Translations under genes and position numbers: made by a program
The notes under the pieces: model-generated
The model's input: the letters and a program-made list of their open reading frames with translations, nothing else
The model's database searches: none
Told to the model about the DNA's origin: nothing
Assembly: GCF_014649855.1 (NCBI RefSeq)
Contig: NZ_BMTV01000011.1
Coordinates: forward strand, 1-64,000
Direction of reading: 5' to 3'
Length of the DNA stretch: 64,000 nt
Origin: Streptomyces roseolus
GTDB taxonomy: Bacteria > Actinomycetota > Actinomycetes > Streptomycetales > Streptomycetaceae
In this document: one piece after another, positions 33,379-42,669 of the stretch
Numbering within the stretch: the stretch's first letter is position 1
Layout: each line of letters begins with the position of its first letter

Positions 33379-34725
33379 GCCCAGCGCCGTACGGGATTCG
33401 CCGACCAGGCGCAGCGAGCCGATGACGACGACCAGGCCGCCCGGTCCGGCGAGTTCGGCGGCGCGGTGGAGCGCGGAACGGGTGTCCTCGGCGGTCACGC
33501 ACGGTCCCGGGCGGTCCGGGGCGAGCCGGGCGCGCAGGGCGGCGGGGTCCGCGGCCCGGGGCGCGTCGGTGCGGGTGAGGACGAGGGGCCAGTCGGCGGG
33601 GAGCGGGGCGAGCATGCCGGAGACGTCCTTGTCGTCCATCGAGGCGAAGAGCAGCACGGGCGGTCCCCCGTGTCCGTCGCCGCGGGCGTGACGCAAGATC
33701 TCCGGGGCCACGGTCGCGACGCCCTGGGGATTGGTGGCGCCTTCCAGCAAGAGGCGGCCCGTCCAGCCGCCGAGGCGGGTCTCGACCAGTTCGAGGCGTC
33801 CGGGCCAGCGGGTGCCCGCCAGCCGGGCGCGGAGCCGGTCGCCGTCCGGCTCCTGGATGTGGCCGCGGCCGACGAGGGCGTCCATCGAGGCGATGGCGAC
33901 CGCGAGGTTGTGGTGCTGGTGCGCTCCGGGGAGCGGGCAGGGCAGATCGCGGTGCACGGCACGGGGCGTGGAGACGTCGACGAGCGCCACCGGGCCGCGG
34001 GGACCGTCGTGACCGGCCGGGCGGGCGGTGTATCGGATCTCGTGGCCCACGCGCCAGACGGAGAGCCCCGCCCGTTCCTCGAGGACGCGCTCGGCGGCCG
34101 TGGACGCCTCCGGGTCCAGGCGCCCGAGGACGACGTGGTCCCCGTCCTGCGCGGCCGCGACCTTCGCCTCGGCGATCTCGGCGAGGGAGGTGCCGAGCAG
34201 ACGGGTGTGGTCGAGGCCGATGCCGGTCACCACCTTGACGTCCAGGCCGAGTTCGGCGGCCGCCGCCCGGCTCCCGCCGATGCTCGCCTCGGCGACGGCC
34301 AGCGCGACGCCCGCCCGCCGGAAGTGCACGGCCGCGGTGGCCGCGTGGACGCCCTGGGGCAGGACGGGCAGGTCGTGCCCTTCGACCGCCCGCCAGACCT
34401 CGGAGAACGCCGCCGCGTACGCGGCGCGCGTCACGGGAACCCCGTCGATCCGGATCCGTTCCCTGAGCTCCTGCAGGTGCGGGCTGGGCATGCTGCCGAC
34501 CCGTGCCCCGGTCGCGGCCACCGCCGACACGGCGAACGCGCACGTCGACCCCTTGCCGTTCGTCCCGACCACCAGCATCCCGCGCAGTCCCCGCTCAGGA
34601 CGGCCCAGCGCCTCCAACAGGCGGGAGACGTTCGCCTGTCGCACCGTCCGGGGAACCCCGCCGGGGTTCTCGTGCACCTTCGCCAGCGTGTCGACGCACA
34701 TTCGGTAGTCCACACACCGGATCAT
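33364..34725 (-). CDS. Folylpolyglutamate synthase/dihydrofolate synthase-like Mur ligase
   Basis: 453 aa. ATP-binding P-loop GTNGKGST at residues 54-61, then a FolC-like HLQELRERIRIDG, AVAEASIGG, VTGIGLDHT and the C-terminal NPQGV(A) and SMDDKD segments. Family members add glutamate to folates or join dihydropteroate with glutamate. A stand-alone paralogue not beside valS is unusual for the housekeeping copy, so a specialised ligase is possible. Cytoplasmic. No Shine-Dalgarno; CACACT lies 7 nt upstream of the ATG. Confidence 0.87.
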   Translation of the reverse strand: MIRCVDYRMCVDTLAKVHENPGGVPRTVRQANVSRLLEALGRPERGLRGMLVVGTNGKGSTCAFAVSAVAATGARVGSMPSPHLQELRERIRIDGVPVTRAAYAAAFSEVWRAVEGHDLPVLPQGVHAATAAVHFRRAGVALAVAEASIGGSRAAAAELGLDVKVVTGIGLDHTRLLGTSLAEIAEAKVAAAQDGDHVVLGRLDPEASTAAERVLEERAGLSVWRVGHEIRYTARPAGHDGPRGPVALVDVSTPRAVHRDLPCPLPGAHQHHNLAVAIASMDALVGRGHIQEPDGDRLRARLAGTRWPGRLELVETRLGGWTGRLLLEGATNPQGVATVAPEILRHARGDGHGGPPVLLFASMDDKDVSGMLAPLPADWPLVLTRTDAPRAADPAALRARLAPDRPGPCVTAEDTRSALHRAAELAGPGGLVVVIGSLRLVGESRTALGLPPA

Positions 34726-34881
34726 GCCACCGAGTGTGACCGGACGGCGACGGAGAGCGAAAGCCCCTGGCCGCGCGCCGGGTTGACGACGCCCCTCCCC
34801 CCTGCGGGCCGGCCCGGCGACCTGGCCGCGCCCGGCTCCACGGGACGAGACGACCGCGACCCGCCCGGCCGAGTGGGTGGG

Positions 34882-35859
34882 TCACGCCTCCGACGCGACG
34901 TCGTCCACCGTCCCCGGACGGGTGACGGTGTGGCGGGCGGTCTCGTCGACGTGGAGGGTGAAGACGTCGGGGCGGGCGTAGTGGCCGGTGGCGTCGAGGT
35001 CGAAACGGGCGCGGACCAGGTCGTCGAGGTCGAGTTCGGCGGTCAGGATGCCCTCGCCGTCGCGGAGCGGGCCGGCGAGGACCTCGCCGAGCGGGGAGAC
35101 GATGACGGAGCCGCCACCGATCAGTACGGTGTCGGGCGCGTCGCCCTGGACGGGATGGACGTCGTCCGGCAGCGCGTCACGGCGCAGGTACTGGTTGGCG
35201 CCGAGGACGAAGCAGCGGCCTTCCAGGGCGATGTGGCGCATGGTGGCCTGCCAGGCGTCGCGGTCGTCGACGGTCGGCGCGCACCACAGGTCGACACCCT
35301 TGGCGTACATCGCGGTGCGCAGGAGGGGCATGTAGTTCTCCCAGCAGATGGCGGCGCCGAGACGGGCGGTGCCGGTGTCGACGACGGGGAGGGTGGAGCC
35401 GTCGCCCCGCCCCCACAGACAGCGTTCGGCGGCGGTGGGCACGAGCTTGCGGTGCAGTCCCAGGTAGCCGTCGGGGCCGAAGAAGAGGGCGACGCAGTAC
35501 AGGGTGCCGCCGTGGCGTTCGACCGCGCCGATCACGGCGTGGACACCGGCCTCCCGGGTGACGGCGGCGATCGCCTCCGTCTCCGGGCCGGGGACCTCGA
35601 TCGCGGCGGCGTGGTAGCGGCGGAAGAGCTCGCGGCCGGCCGGGGTGCGGCTGCCCACGGTGATGCCGAAGTCCAGCCCCTTGGGGTAGCCGCCGATGAA
35701 CGCCTCGGGCAGCACGACGACCTCGGCGCCGCGCCCCGCGGCCTCGTGGACGAGCTCCTCGGCCCGGGCGACCGCGGCCGGGGTGTCGAACAACGGGGCG
35801 GCGGCCTGGACGACGGCGACGGTCACGGTACGACCGGGCTCTGCGGCAGTCGAAGTCAT
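34882..35859 (-). CDS. Nitrilase / carbon-nitrogen hydrolase
   Basis: 325 aa with the complete nitrilase triad: Glu52 in PEAFIGGYP, Lys138 in LHRKLVPT and Cys172 in AAICWENYMP. The CWEN context matches true nitrilases (EC 3.5.5) rather than amidases. It would convert nitriles to acids in the cytoplasm. The ATG at 35859 is supported by a TACCGT box 6 nt upstream (leaderless pattern). Divergent from a LysR regulator only 49 bp away, probably its activator. Confidence 0.92.
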   Translation of the reverse strand: MTSTAAEPGRTVTVAVVQAAAPLFDTPAAVARAEELVHEAAGRGAEVVVLPEAFIGGYPKGLDFGITVGSRTPAGRELFRRYHAAAIEVPGPETEAIAAVTREAGVHAVIGAVERHGGTLYCVALFFGPDGYLGLHRKLVPTAAERCLWGRGDGSTLPVVDTGTARLGAAICWENYMPLLRTAMYAKGVDLWCAPTVDDRDAWQATMRHIALEGRCFVLGANQYLRRDALPDDVHPVQGDAPDTVLIGGGSVIVSPLGEVLAGPLRDGEGILTAELDLDDLVRARFDLDATGHYARPDVFTLHVDETARHTVTRPGTVDDVASEA

Positions 35860-35865
35860 GCGTCG

Positions 35866-35871
35866 ACGGTA
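35866..35871 (-). promoter_or_regulatory. -10 box of a predicted leaderless transcript (nitrilase gene)
   Basis: On the minus strand TACCGT, then 6 nt, then the ATG at 35859; no Shine-Dalgarno. Confidence 0.45.
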
Positions 35872-35908
35872 GGAACCCCACCGCACATCCGGCAAACTGA
35901 TCCTCACC

Positions 35909-36829
35909 ATGATCGACATCTATGAGACCGAATTCAGGAAGGCGGACCTCAACCTCCTGGTAGTCTTCGCCGCCCTGATGCGCGAGCGGAGCGTCACGCG
36001 GGCCGCCGCCGCGCTGCACCTGAGCCAGGGCGCCACGAGCGCCGCCCTGGGCCGCCTGCGCGGCCTCTTCGACGACGAGCTGTTCACCCGTACCCGCACC
36101 GGCGTCGAGCCCACGCCACGCGCCGTCGAACTGGCCCGTCGCATCGAGCCGGCCCTCGGACTGATCCACGGCGCCGTGACCTCCCGGGACCGCTTCGACC
36201 CCACGACCGCCCGGCGCGCCTTCACCCTGGGCATGTCCGACGACCTGGAGACGGCGCTGCTGCCCCGGCTGCTGGACGCCACGGCGGACCTGCCGGGCAT
36301 CCGGCTGGCCGTACGACAGGCCAACCGCAACACCGTCGCCGCCATGACCGACCGCGGCGAGATCGACCTCGGCGTGGCCGCCGCGCCCGCCCACGGCAGC
36401 GACCACCGCGGCGAGAAGCTGTTCTCCTCCGGTTACACCTGTCTGTTCAACCCCCGCCTCCTGCCGCTCCGGACGCCGCTCGCCCTCGATGACTACCTGG
36501 CCCACCCGCACCTGCTCGTCTCCTACGACGGCCGGCGCGGCATCGTCGACGACGTCCTGGAAGCGCGCGGCCTCGGCCGCCGGGTGATCGCCTCCACCAC
36601 CCATTTCGCCGGCGCCGCCCTCCAGCTCGCCACGCTGCCCGCCCTGGCGACCCTCCCCGCCCACGCGGCCACCGTCTACGCCGAACTGCTGGACCTCCGC
36701 GCCTCCGAGCCGCCGCTCCCCATGCCCCGGTACGACGTCAGCGCGATCTGGCACCGCGGCATCGACGACGACCCCGCCCACGCGTGGCTCCGCCGGCTCG
36801 TCCGGACATCCGCCGCACAGGACTCCTGA
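35909..36829 (+). CDS. LysR-family transcriptional regulator
   Basis: 306 aa. N-terminal winged helix of the NodD-like type (DLNLLVVFAALMRERSVTRA, then LHLSQGATSAALGRLRGLF), followed by a periplasmic-binding-like effector domain of the usual length. Divergently transcribed from the nitrilase with 49 bp between, the classic LysR/target layout; it probably senses a nitrile or related acid. Its 3' end overlaps a minus-strand orphan ORF. Confidence 0.93.
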   Translation: MIDIYETEFRKADLNLLVVFAALMRERSVTRAAAALHLSQGATSAALGRLRGLFDDELFTRTRTGVEPTPRAVELARRIEPALGLIHGAVTSRDRFDPTTARRAFTLGMSDDLETALLPRLLDATADLPGIRLAVRQANRNTVAAMTDRGEIDLGVAAAPAHGSDHRGEKLFSSGYTCLFNPRLLPLRTPLALDDYLAHPHLLVSYDGRRGIVDDVLEARGLGRRVIASTTHFAGAALQLATLPALATLPAHAATVYAELLDLRASEPPLPMPRYDVSAIWHRGIDDDPAHAWLRRLVRTSAAQDS

Positions 36830-37112
36830 GCGTCGACGGCACCACCGGGTCGACCGGGCCGGTCGTGTCCCCCGTCCAGCCGCAGACGATGACGGCGCGG
36901 AACTCGATGGGGTGGTTGTCGTGGTTCCTGCACATCGCGGTGGCGTCATGGCCGTCCGCGGACACCGAGTACGCGCACGCCTCGCCCCCCGGCGGACGCT
37001 TGACTACCGCTTCGCCGGGGGCGAGCTGCGCGACTACGGCCGTTGCCGCGGGCGCGGTCGGCACGGTCGGCTCGTCCCGTGCGGCACGGTCGGCCGGCGT
37101 TCCGATCGACAC
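36738..37112 (-). CDS. Orphan ORF, possibly 3'-truncated
   Basis: 124 aa from a GTG at 37112. Residues 1-95 show strong coding bias (PTVPTAPAATAVVAQLAPGE, ACAYSVSADGHDATAMC, IEFRAVIVCGWTGDTT). After 36830 the frame crosses the LysR 3' end in antisense and turns Arg/Gly-rich. Three Cys in a short domain might form a disulfide or metal site. Not recognised. Probably a small gene whose native 3' end was lost, or one with an unseen frameshift near the LysR stop. Confidence 0.45.
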   Translation of the reverse strand: MSIGTPADRAARDEPTVPTAPAATAVVAQLAPGEAVVKRPPGGEACAYSVSADGHDATAMCRNHDNHPIEFRAVIVCGWTGDTTGPVDPVVPSTLRSPVRRMSGRAGGATRGRGRRRCRGARSR

Positions 37113-37173
37113 CGCGCCCCGGCGGCCGGCCCCTCCGTGCGAGGGGCCGGGCGCGCGGTGGGTGGGGCGGGGG

Positions 37174-37746
37174 TCAGTAGCGGGTGTCGTCGTACCGGCG
37201 GAGGCGGGCCGCGAGGGCCTTCTCGGTGCTGCCGAGGGCGGTGGCGATCTCCTCGTCGGTGTGTTTGCGGGTGGCGAGGCGGGTGGCGTACGGGCCGTCG
37301 GTCTCGACGACCGCGTCGAGCGCGCCCACGATGCGCAGGGCGGTGAGGGGGTCGGTGTCCTCGATGTCGTCGAGGCGTTCGCGGATCCGGGAGATGAGGC
37401 GGGCGACGTCCTCCGGCAGGGGCACCGCGGCGGCGTTGACCTGCCGGGTGTGGTCCTCCCAGTCCTTTTCGGGGGCGGAGGTGTCGTACAGGTACGGCTC
37501 GCGGTGCGGTACGCGCTTCCAGTCGATCGGGTACGTCGTCTCGCACCGCCACCCGCAGGCGCACACGGCGCGCATCCGGTCCGCGAGCGGGCGGCGGTGA
37601 CCGCCGTCGTAGTACCACCAGTCCGTGAAGCTCGGGACGTACGACCCGCTGCCGATGTCGATGGAGACCGGGCCGGGCACCGTGCCGTCCTCCAGCAGCA
37701 CGCCCACCTTGCCCACGTGTCCTTCCGCGCCGTCCGGCTCCCACAT
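37174..37746 (-). CDS. Conserved actinomycete protein of unknown function
   Basis: 190 aa, soluble and acidic. The ATG at 37746 has a strong GGGGAGG site 7 nt upstream. N-terminal half: GPVSIDIGSGSYVPSFTDWW, then a Cys pair in VCACGWRCETTYPIDW that could bind metal. C-terminal half: two helices and a closing HTDEEIATALGSTEKALAAR, which resembles a small helix-turn-helix. It may be a DNA- or RNA-associated protein; no firm family. Confidence 0.72.
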   Translation of the reverse strand: MWEPDGAEGHVGKVGVLLEDGTVPGPVSIDIGSGSYVPSFTDWWYYDGGHRRPLADRMRAVCACGWRCETTYPIDWKRVPHREPYLYDTSAPEKDWEDHTRQVNAAAVPLPEDVARLISRIRERLDDIEDTDPLTALRIVGALDAVVETDGPYATRLATRKHTDEEIATALGSTEKALAARLRRYDDTRY

Positions 37747-38133
37747 GGTTCGTCCTCCCCTTCTGGGTGTCGGTACGACGACCGCCGCACGTACGGCGAT
37801 CGCCGCCTCCTCCCTCCACGGTGACGGATGCCGGGCGGTGGCCGCAGGCGAATGGCCGTCATGTGCCGCGGGCAGGACCCAACACTGTGCGCGGTTGAAC
37901 CGGGGGGCGGCTTGCGCGGAGGCCCGGAGGCGCCGCGGGATCGGGCTGCGTGCGGCGGGGGGCGCGCCGGGGCGGGGAAGGGGGCGGGCGTGGACGGAGC
38001 CACGGCGCTGGACGGCGTGCTGCGGCAGGCGCACGCGCGGCGCTCCGCCGGCCCGGGCGAACGGGGCCGTGCGGAGCGGTGGTCGGCGCGGGGTCGGGGC
38101 TGAGACGCGTCGCGGCGTCCGGGCGGCGGCGGT
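37747..38133. other. Intergenic region, no convincing gene
   Basis: Several Arg/Gly/Pro-rich open frames with no codon bias or ribosome site. Nothing supported here. Confidence 0.5.
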
Positions 38134-38664
38134 TCAGTGCCCGTCCACGTGGAGCACCATGGTGTCCGAGCCGCCGTCCCGCCCGACCGTGACGAATCCG
38201 CGGGAGGCGTAGAGCGAGGCGGCGCGGTTGCCGTCCTCGACGCTGAGGCTCAGGCGGTCGACGCCCGACCGCGCCGCCATCTCCACCACCGCGCCCAGCA
38301 GGGCACCGCCGACGCCCCGGCCCCGGTGCCCGGGAAGCACCCCGACGGTCAGCTCGGGCACCTGGGGGTCGACATGCCCGTACCCCGGGTCGTCGGCGGG
38401 GAACGTCCTGGCCCAGGCCGCGCCGACAGGGGCGCCCGAGGGGTCCTCGGCGATCACGCCGAAGTCCCCCGCCCGGGGCCACCCCGTGACGTAGTGGGCG
38501 AAGTGCGGCGTCGCCAGGATCTCCTCCCGGCTGAACCGCGGACCATCCCAGTTGAACGCCTCCAGCAGCATCTCCATCAGGAACCCGGCGTCGCCGGCCA
38601 CAGCCGGCCGCAGCCGGACTCCGGCCGCCGAAAGGTCCGCACGGGCCGCGGAGTCCTCGCGCAT
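38134..38664 (-). CDS. GNAT-family N-acetyltransferase
   Basis: 176 aa. Acetyl-CoA-binding motif A is clear (LTVGVLPGHRGRGVGGALL, the Q/RxxGxG/A loop). A late SVEDGNRAASLYASRGF motif B completes the GNAT core. GAGGG lies about 6 nt before the start. Cytoplasmic; acceptor amine unknown. Confidence 0.92.
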   Translation of the reverse strand: MREDSAARADLSAAGVRLRPAVAGDAGFLMEMLLEAFNWDGPRFSREEILATPHFAHYVTGWPRAGDFGVIAEDPSGAPVGAAWARTFPADDPGYGHVDPQVPELTVGVLPGHRGRGVGGALLGAVVEMAARSGVDRLSLSVEDGNRAASLYASRGFVTVGRDGGSDTMVLHVDGH

Positions 38665-38955
38665 CTTCTCCCTCGTTTCGCACAGTCGTCGGCCGTCGGG
38701 AACCCCTCCGGTCGCCCCACGGTGGTGATCATGCCGTGCTCACGGTGGGAGGGGGCCGGGATCGCTTCGGCTCATGCCGCGGGGGACGCCGTGGACGGAT
38801 CGCCGCACGTCCCACGTCCTGCGGGGATCGGCGTTCTCCTCCGGCCGGGGGCGGCAGCGCCGCGGCCGGTCGGTCGGTCTCGCCGCCGTGGAGTGCCCGG
38901 TGTCGGGGTCCCTACGGCGGGGTATCCCCGGCTTCGGCCACACCTGACGGGTCGC

Positions 38956-39291
38956 ATGGGGGCGGGAATGGGTCGTAGGGGCGTGGACAAGGACTGTCTC
39001 GGCGTCGGCCTGGTGTTCCTGCCGTTCCTCTTGGGGCTGGTGTACGTGCCGGCCTGGCGGCTCGGGCGGTACCTGTGGACCACGGGCGGGCCACGGCTCG
39101 CCGAGGGGGATCCGGCGGCGTGGACCGTCCTCGGCATGGTTCTGTTCCTCTTCGCGGTGGTCGCCTTCATCCACTGGCACGCGGGCCGCGACGGCGGACC
39201 GAACCCCCGGCCGGGACGGGCGGTCCACCAGGGCGAGGACTGGTACTGGGAACCCGATCCGGTCGAGTACCCGCGGAAGCCGAAGCCGTAG
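38956..39291 (+). CDS. Small two-helix membrane protein
   Basis: 111 aa. Two hydrophobic segments (LGVGLVFLPFLLGLVYVPA and VLGMVLFLFAVVAFIHW) are separated by a short basic/polar loop. The polar C-terminus of about 35 residues ends WYWEPDPVEYPRKPKP. An ATG at 38968 or a GTG at 38982 are alternative starts. Unrecognised. The 291 bp before it hold no gene. Confidence 0.6.
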   Translation: MGAGMGRRGVDKDCLGVGLVFLPFLLGLVYVPAWRLGRYLWTTGGPRLAEGDPAAWTVLGMVLFLFAVVAFIHWHAGRDGGPNPRPGRAVHQGEDWYWEPDPVEYPRKPKP

Positions 39292-39372
39292 CCGGGGCCG
39301 GGCCGTGGCCGGGGATCCGGACGGTGCGGCCCGGGATCGCTCAGCGGCTCAGAGCTCAGCGGCTCGGGGCGT

Positions 39373-40890
39373 TCAGCACGTGACCCAGTAGCCCGGCGAG
39401 GTCTCCTTGATGGTGCTGGAGGCCAGGACGTTCCAGAGACCGAGGTTCTGGTTCGAGCCGTTGGCGTAGGCGTAGCCGCCGGACTGGTGGGCGCGGCCCG
39501 CCTGCGTGTGGGCGTAGTTGCTGGCGGTCACGCAGAGCGCGGCGCCCGTGGTGGTGGCCCTGACGGGTGCGGTCCTGGTGCCGGGCGCTCCGGAGGCGTC
39601 GACGGCCGCGACCGTGTAGCCGTACGCCGTGCCGGCGGTCAGGCCGGAGTCGGTGTAGCCGGTGGACGTCACCGGGGCGGCGTTCACCTTGGCGCCGTCG
39701 CGGTAGACGTCGTACGAGGCGGCGCCCGGGACCGCGTTCCAGGAGAGCGAGGCGCTCGAAGCGGTGGTGGCGGTGACCGCCAGTCCGGTGGGGGCGGGGA
39801 GGCCGGGGGCGGGGGTGCCGGTGCTGCCGGCGCCGAGGGCCTTGGCCATGTTCGTCACGGCCGTCATCTGGGGGCCGCTCTTCTGCGCGTAGTCGGCCGA
39901 CTTGTAGCCCCACCAGTCCCAGCAGCCGCGCGGGTTGCCGGTCATGGTGGTGGCCTGCGGGTAGAGGACGATCATGTTGTTCGTGTCGGCGTACTCGTTG
40001 AGGTAGGCCTTGTCCATGAGGGCGTCGCCGACCAGGCCGTAGTACTGGTAGCAGCCGTGGAGCGTGACCATCAGCCGGCAGGAGGCGCCGTTCTGGCAGG
40101 ACTGCGGCACGTAGGCGAAGCCCTCGTCGCCCATGCTGATCGCGCCCGGGTTGCCGCCGGGGGCGTAGGCGCTCTGGTCGAACCGGACCAGCTTGCCCGT
40201 CAGCGTGGAGGAGGTCGCCGGTTTCACGCTCCCGAGCAGATGCGTCAGCATGGCCTTCACCGGGTCGCCGCCGCAGTTGTTGACGTACGGCGAACTGGTC
40301 GACGTACACGCGTTGGGTCCGATCGGACTGACCCAGGCGTGGCCCGCCGCGGACGTGTCGTCGTAGACCGTGTCGGCGCCGAAGTCGCGGTAGTACGTGG
40401 CGAGGTCGTCGTTCACGGGGGCCTTGACGGTGGCGTCGTTGGTGCCGTGGAACAGCCAGACCTTGTCGCCCGACAGGTTGGCGACCGGGTCGACCTTGCC
40501 CGCCGCGGCCCTGTCGCGGGTCAGCTGCTCCAGCTGGGCGGGCGTCTTGCGGGCCATGAACGTGTCCATGCACGCGTACAGGGCCGTGTTGAGGTTGTTC
40601 TGCGCGCAGTCGTACGGGCCGGCCGAGAAGATGCCGGCCCCCGCGAAGACGTCCGAGTGGGCGACGTGCAGCTGGTTGGCCATGAAGCCGCCGGACGAGA
40701 GGCCGCTCACGTACGTCGCGCTGATGTCGTACTGCTGGAGGGTGCCGGGCGTCGGTGTCGGAACCGCGGCCGTCGCCCCGCCGGCCGGCGTGGCGGCGAT
40801 GCCGACGGCCGCCAGGGCGGCGACGAGGAACTTCCCGATCCTGCCGGTCCTTCTGGTCCTGCCGTCGCTTCCGGTCCTTGTGATCCTCAT
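39373..40890 (-). CDS. Secreted poly(3-hydroxyalkanoate) depolymerase, type 2 catalytic domain, with FN3 linker
   Basis: 505 aa. Signal peptide (basic start, AALAAVGIAATPAGGATAA), then a catalytic domain with Ser65 in the lipase box GLSSGG close to the N-terminus. The oxyanion/His motif MVTLHGCYQ comes after it, the permuted order of type 2 PHB depolymerases. An FN3 domain (PTGLAVTATTASSASLSWNA) links to a C-terminal substrate-binding region of about 55 aa (HTQAGRAHQSGGYAYANGS). Degrades extracellular PHB. The ATG at 40890 has GGAG 6 nt upstream. Confidence 0.9.
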   Translation of the reverse strand: MRITRTGSDGRTRRTGRIGKFLVAALAAVGIAATPAGGATAAVPTPTPGTLQQYDISATYVSGLSSGGFMANQLHVAHSDVFAGAGIFSAGPYDCAQNNLNTALYACMDTFMARKTPAQLEQLTRDRAAAGKVDPVANLSGDKVWLFHGTNDATVKAPVNDDLATYYRDFGADTVYDDTSAAGHAWVSPIGPNACTSTSSPYVNNCGGDPVKAMLTHLLGSVKPATSSTLTGKLVRFDQSAYAPGGNPGAISMGDEGFAYVPQSCQNGASCRLMVTLHGCYQYYGLVGDALMDKAYLNEYADTNNMIVLYPQATTMTGNPRGCWDWWGYKSADYAQKSGPQMTAVTNMAKALGAGSTGTPAPGLPAPTGLAVTATTASSASLSWNAVPGAASYDVYRDGAKVNAAPVTSTGYTDSGLTAGTAYGYTVAAVDASGAPGTRTAPVRATTTGAALCVTASNYAHTQAGRAHQSGGYAYANGSNQNLGLWNVLASSTIKETSPGYWVTC

Positions 40891-41050
40891 GCGCATCTCC
40901 GGGTGCGGGTGGGGGCGAGATGCGGACATCCTGGTGAACGGCGGGGACCCGGCCCACATGTCGTGCCGCCACTTCCGTGGGCCGGAATGTGGCGCGCGGT
41001 GCCATAGGAGCGCAGGTTTCCGGCCTGCGTGGCCGGGGCCCGCCCACCCG

Positions 41051-42400
41051 TCACGGACGCCGGGGCCGCCGTTCCACCGCGACCCTCAGCGGGGCCCTGA
41101 ACGACAGCAGGCCCAGCATGGGAGGTTCGGCCGAGGGGTCCGCCGGCCGGAGGGAGGGCAGGCGCCGGGCCGCCGCCCTCAGGGCCACCGCCGCCTCCGT
41201 GCGGGCGAGCGTGGCGCCGGGGCAGAGGTGGCGGCCGGCTCCGAACGCCAGGTGGCGGCGGGCGTTCGACCGTCCCGGGCACATGCGCCCGGGGTCCGGG
41301 AAGACGGCCGGATCGGAACCGCTTCCCATGAGCATCAGCAGCACCTGCGCGCCCGCCGGCAGCTCCACGCCGCCCAGCCGGGTGGCTTCGGCGGTCACCC
41401 TGCGCCAGGTGGTCACGGGCGGCTCACGGCGCAGGACCTCCTCCACCCACGCCTCGGCGAGGCCCTCCTCCTCGGCGGCGCCCCGCCACGCCCCCGGGTC
41501 CGCGAGCGCCCTGCGGAGGACGGTGGCGATGAGCTGGCCGGTGGTGGACTGGCCGGCGACGAAGACGAAGAAGCAGGCGGCGACGGCGGTGGCCGTGTCC
41601 AGAGGGGCACCGTCGGGCAGCCGGTGGTCGGCGAGGGCGCGGAGGAAGGAGCCGGGCGGCGCGTCGTCGTCGCGGACGGTCGCGGTGAGCCATCGGTGGA
41701 ACTCCGCGGCGAGCTCCGCCAGCTCCAGCTGGCGGGCGAGCGTGGGGCGCCCCCAGAACAGTTCCAGCGCGGCGTCGCTCCAGGCGATCAGCGTGGCGGG
41801 ATCGATGCCGCGGATGCCGAGGAGTTCCATCAGCACCCGGCACGGGAGGATCTGGGCGAAGGGGGCGAACAGGTCGAGGTCGTCGCCCGTGTCCGTCGCC
41901 CCGTCGGGCAGCCGGTCGATCAGTTCGTCCGCGACGCGCTCGATCATGGGGACGGTGGCGGCGACGCTCCGCGCGTCGAAGAACCGCATGACGACCCGGC
42001 GCAGCCCCGCGTGGCTCGGGGTCCCGTTGTTGGCGAGCGCGGGCGGCAGCGTGAACCCGGCGCGGACGAGGACCCGCATGACGGCGACGGGCAGTGGCGT
42101 GACCGCGTTCTGGGCGTTGTCCGGCAGGAACCGGTCGGTGTCGAGCAGGACGCGCCGGATGTCCTCGTGCCGGCTGACCAGCCACAGTCCCGTACCGGGA
42201 TCCCGGTGCACCGGCGCCTCGGCGCGCAGCCGGTCGAGCCACGGGTACGGATCACGGACGAAGGAGTCGCCGAACAGGTCGAGCGTCCCCAGGGACTCGG
42301 CCGCGTGCACGGCGCCGCCGGCCGCCAGGCCGTCCGACGGGAAGGAACCGGACCTGACTGCGTCGTCGACTTCGCGGGCATCCGCGACCGGGGATATCAC
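41051..42400 (-). CDS. Cytochrome P450
   Basis: 449 aa. I-helix AGQST at 282-286 (oxygen-binding Thr), ExxR at Glu321-Arg324, heme loop FGAGRHLCPG with the thiolate Cys393. Soluble class I bacterial P450, so it needs ferredoxin and reductase partners; none are adjacent. The GTG at 42400 has a TAGCTT box 6 nt upstream (leaderless pattern). Alone between the depolymerase and a VOC gene, so substrate cannot be guessed from context. Confidence 0.95.
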   Translation of the reverse strand: MISPVADAREVDDAVRSGSFPSDGLAAGGAVHAAESLGTLDLFGDSFVRDPYPWLDRLRAEAPVHRDPGTGLWLVSRHEDIRRVLLDTDRFLPDNAQNAVTPLPVAVMRVLVRAGFTLPPALANNGTPSHAGLRRVVMRFFDARSVAATVPMIERVADELIDRLPDGATDTGDDLDLFAPFAQILPCRVLMELLGIRGIDPATLIAWSDAALELFWGRPTLARQLELAELAAEFHRWLTATVRDDDAPPGSFLRALADHRLPDGAPLDTATAVAACFFVFVAGQSTTGQLIATVLRRALADPGAWRGAAEEEGLAEAWVEEVLRREPPVTTWRRVTAEATRLGGVELPAGAQVLLMLMGSGSDPAVFPDPGRMCPGRSNARRHLAFGAGRHLCPGATLARTEAAVALRAAARRLPSLRPADPSAEPPMLGLLSFRAPLRVAVERRPRRP

Positions 42401-42406
42401 TGCCGG

Positions 42407-42412
42407 AAGCTA
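42407..42412 (-). promoter_or_regulatory. -10 box of a predicted leaderless transcript (P450 gene)
   Basis: On the minus strand TAGCTT, then 6 nt, then the GTG at 42400. Confidence 0.45.
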
Positions 42413-42669
42413 ACACGTCCCGGGCAGCGGCCCCGCCGCATGTGTGCGGCATCACTCGCCGTGAGCCGACGGTCGCCGAAACCGCACCCCCCACGTGTCT
42501 CGTGGCGTGAACGGCGGCGCCACGGGCACCTCGCCACCGCCGCGCGCGTACGCGCACCACGGTCATGACGCGGCGCGGCGTGTACGGATCCTCGGTCCGT
42601 CGGCGGGTGCGGCGGGTGGCGGAGATCGGAAAGCCGACCTTGATGCCGTGGCGTCGGTTCGTCAGTTCG

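Noticed and set aside
39373-42400. Biosynthetic gene cluster around the P450
   Set aside because: The P450 is flanked by a depolymerase and a VOC gene only; no core synthase, carrier protein or tailoring set is present.
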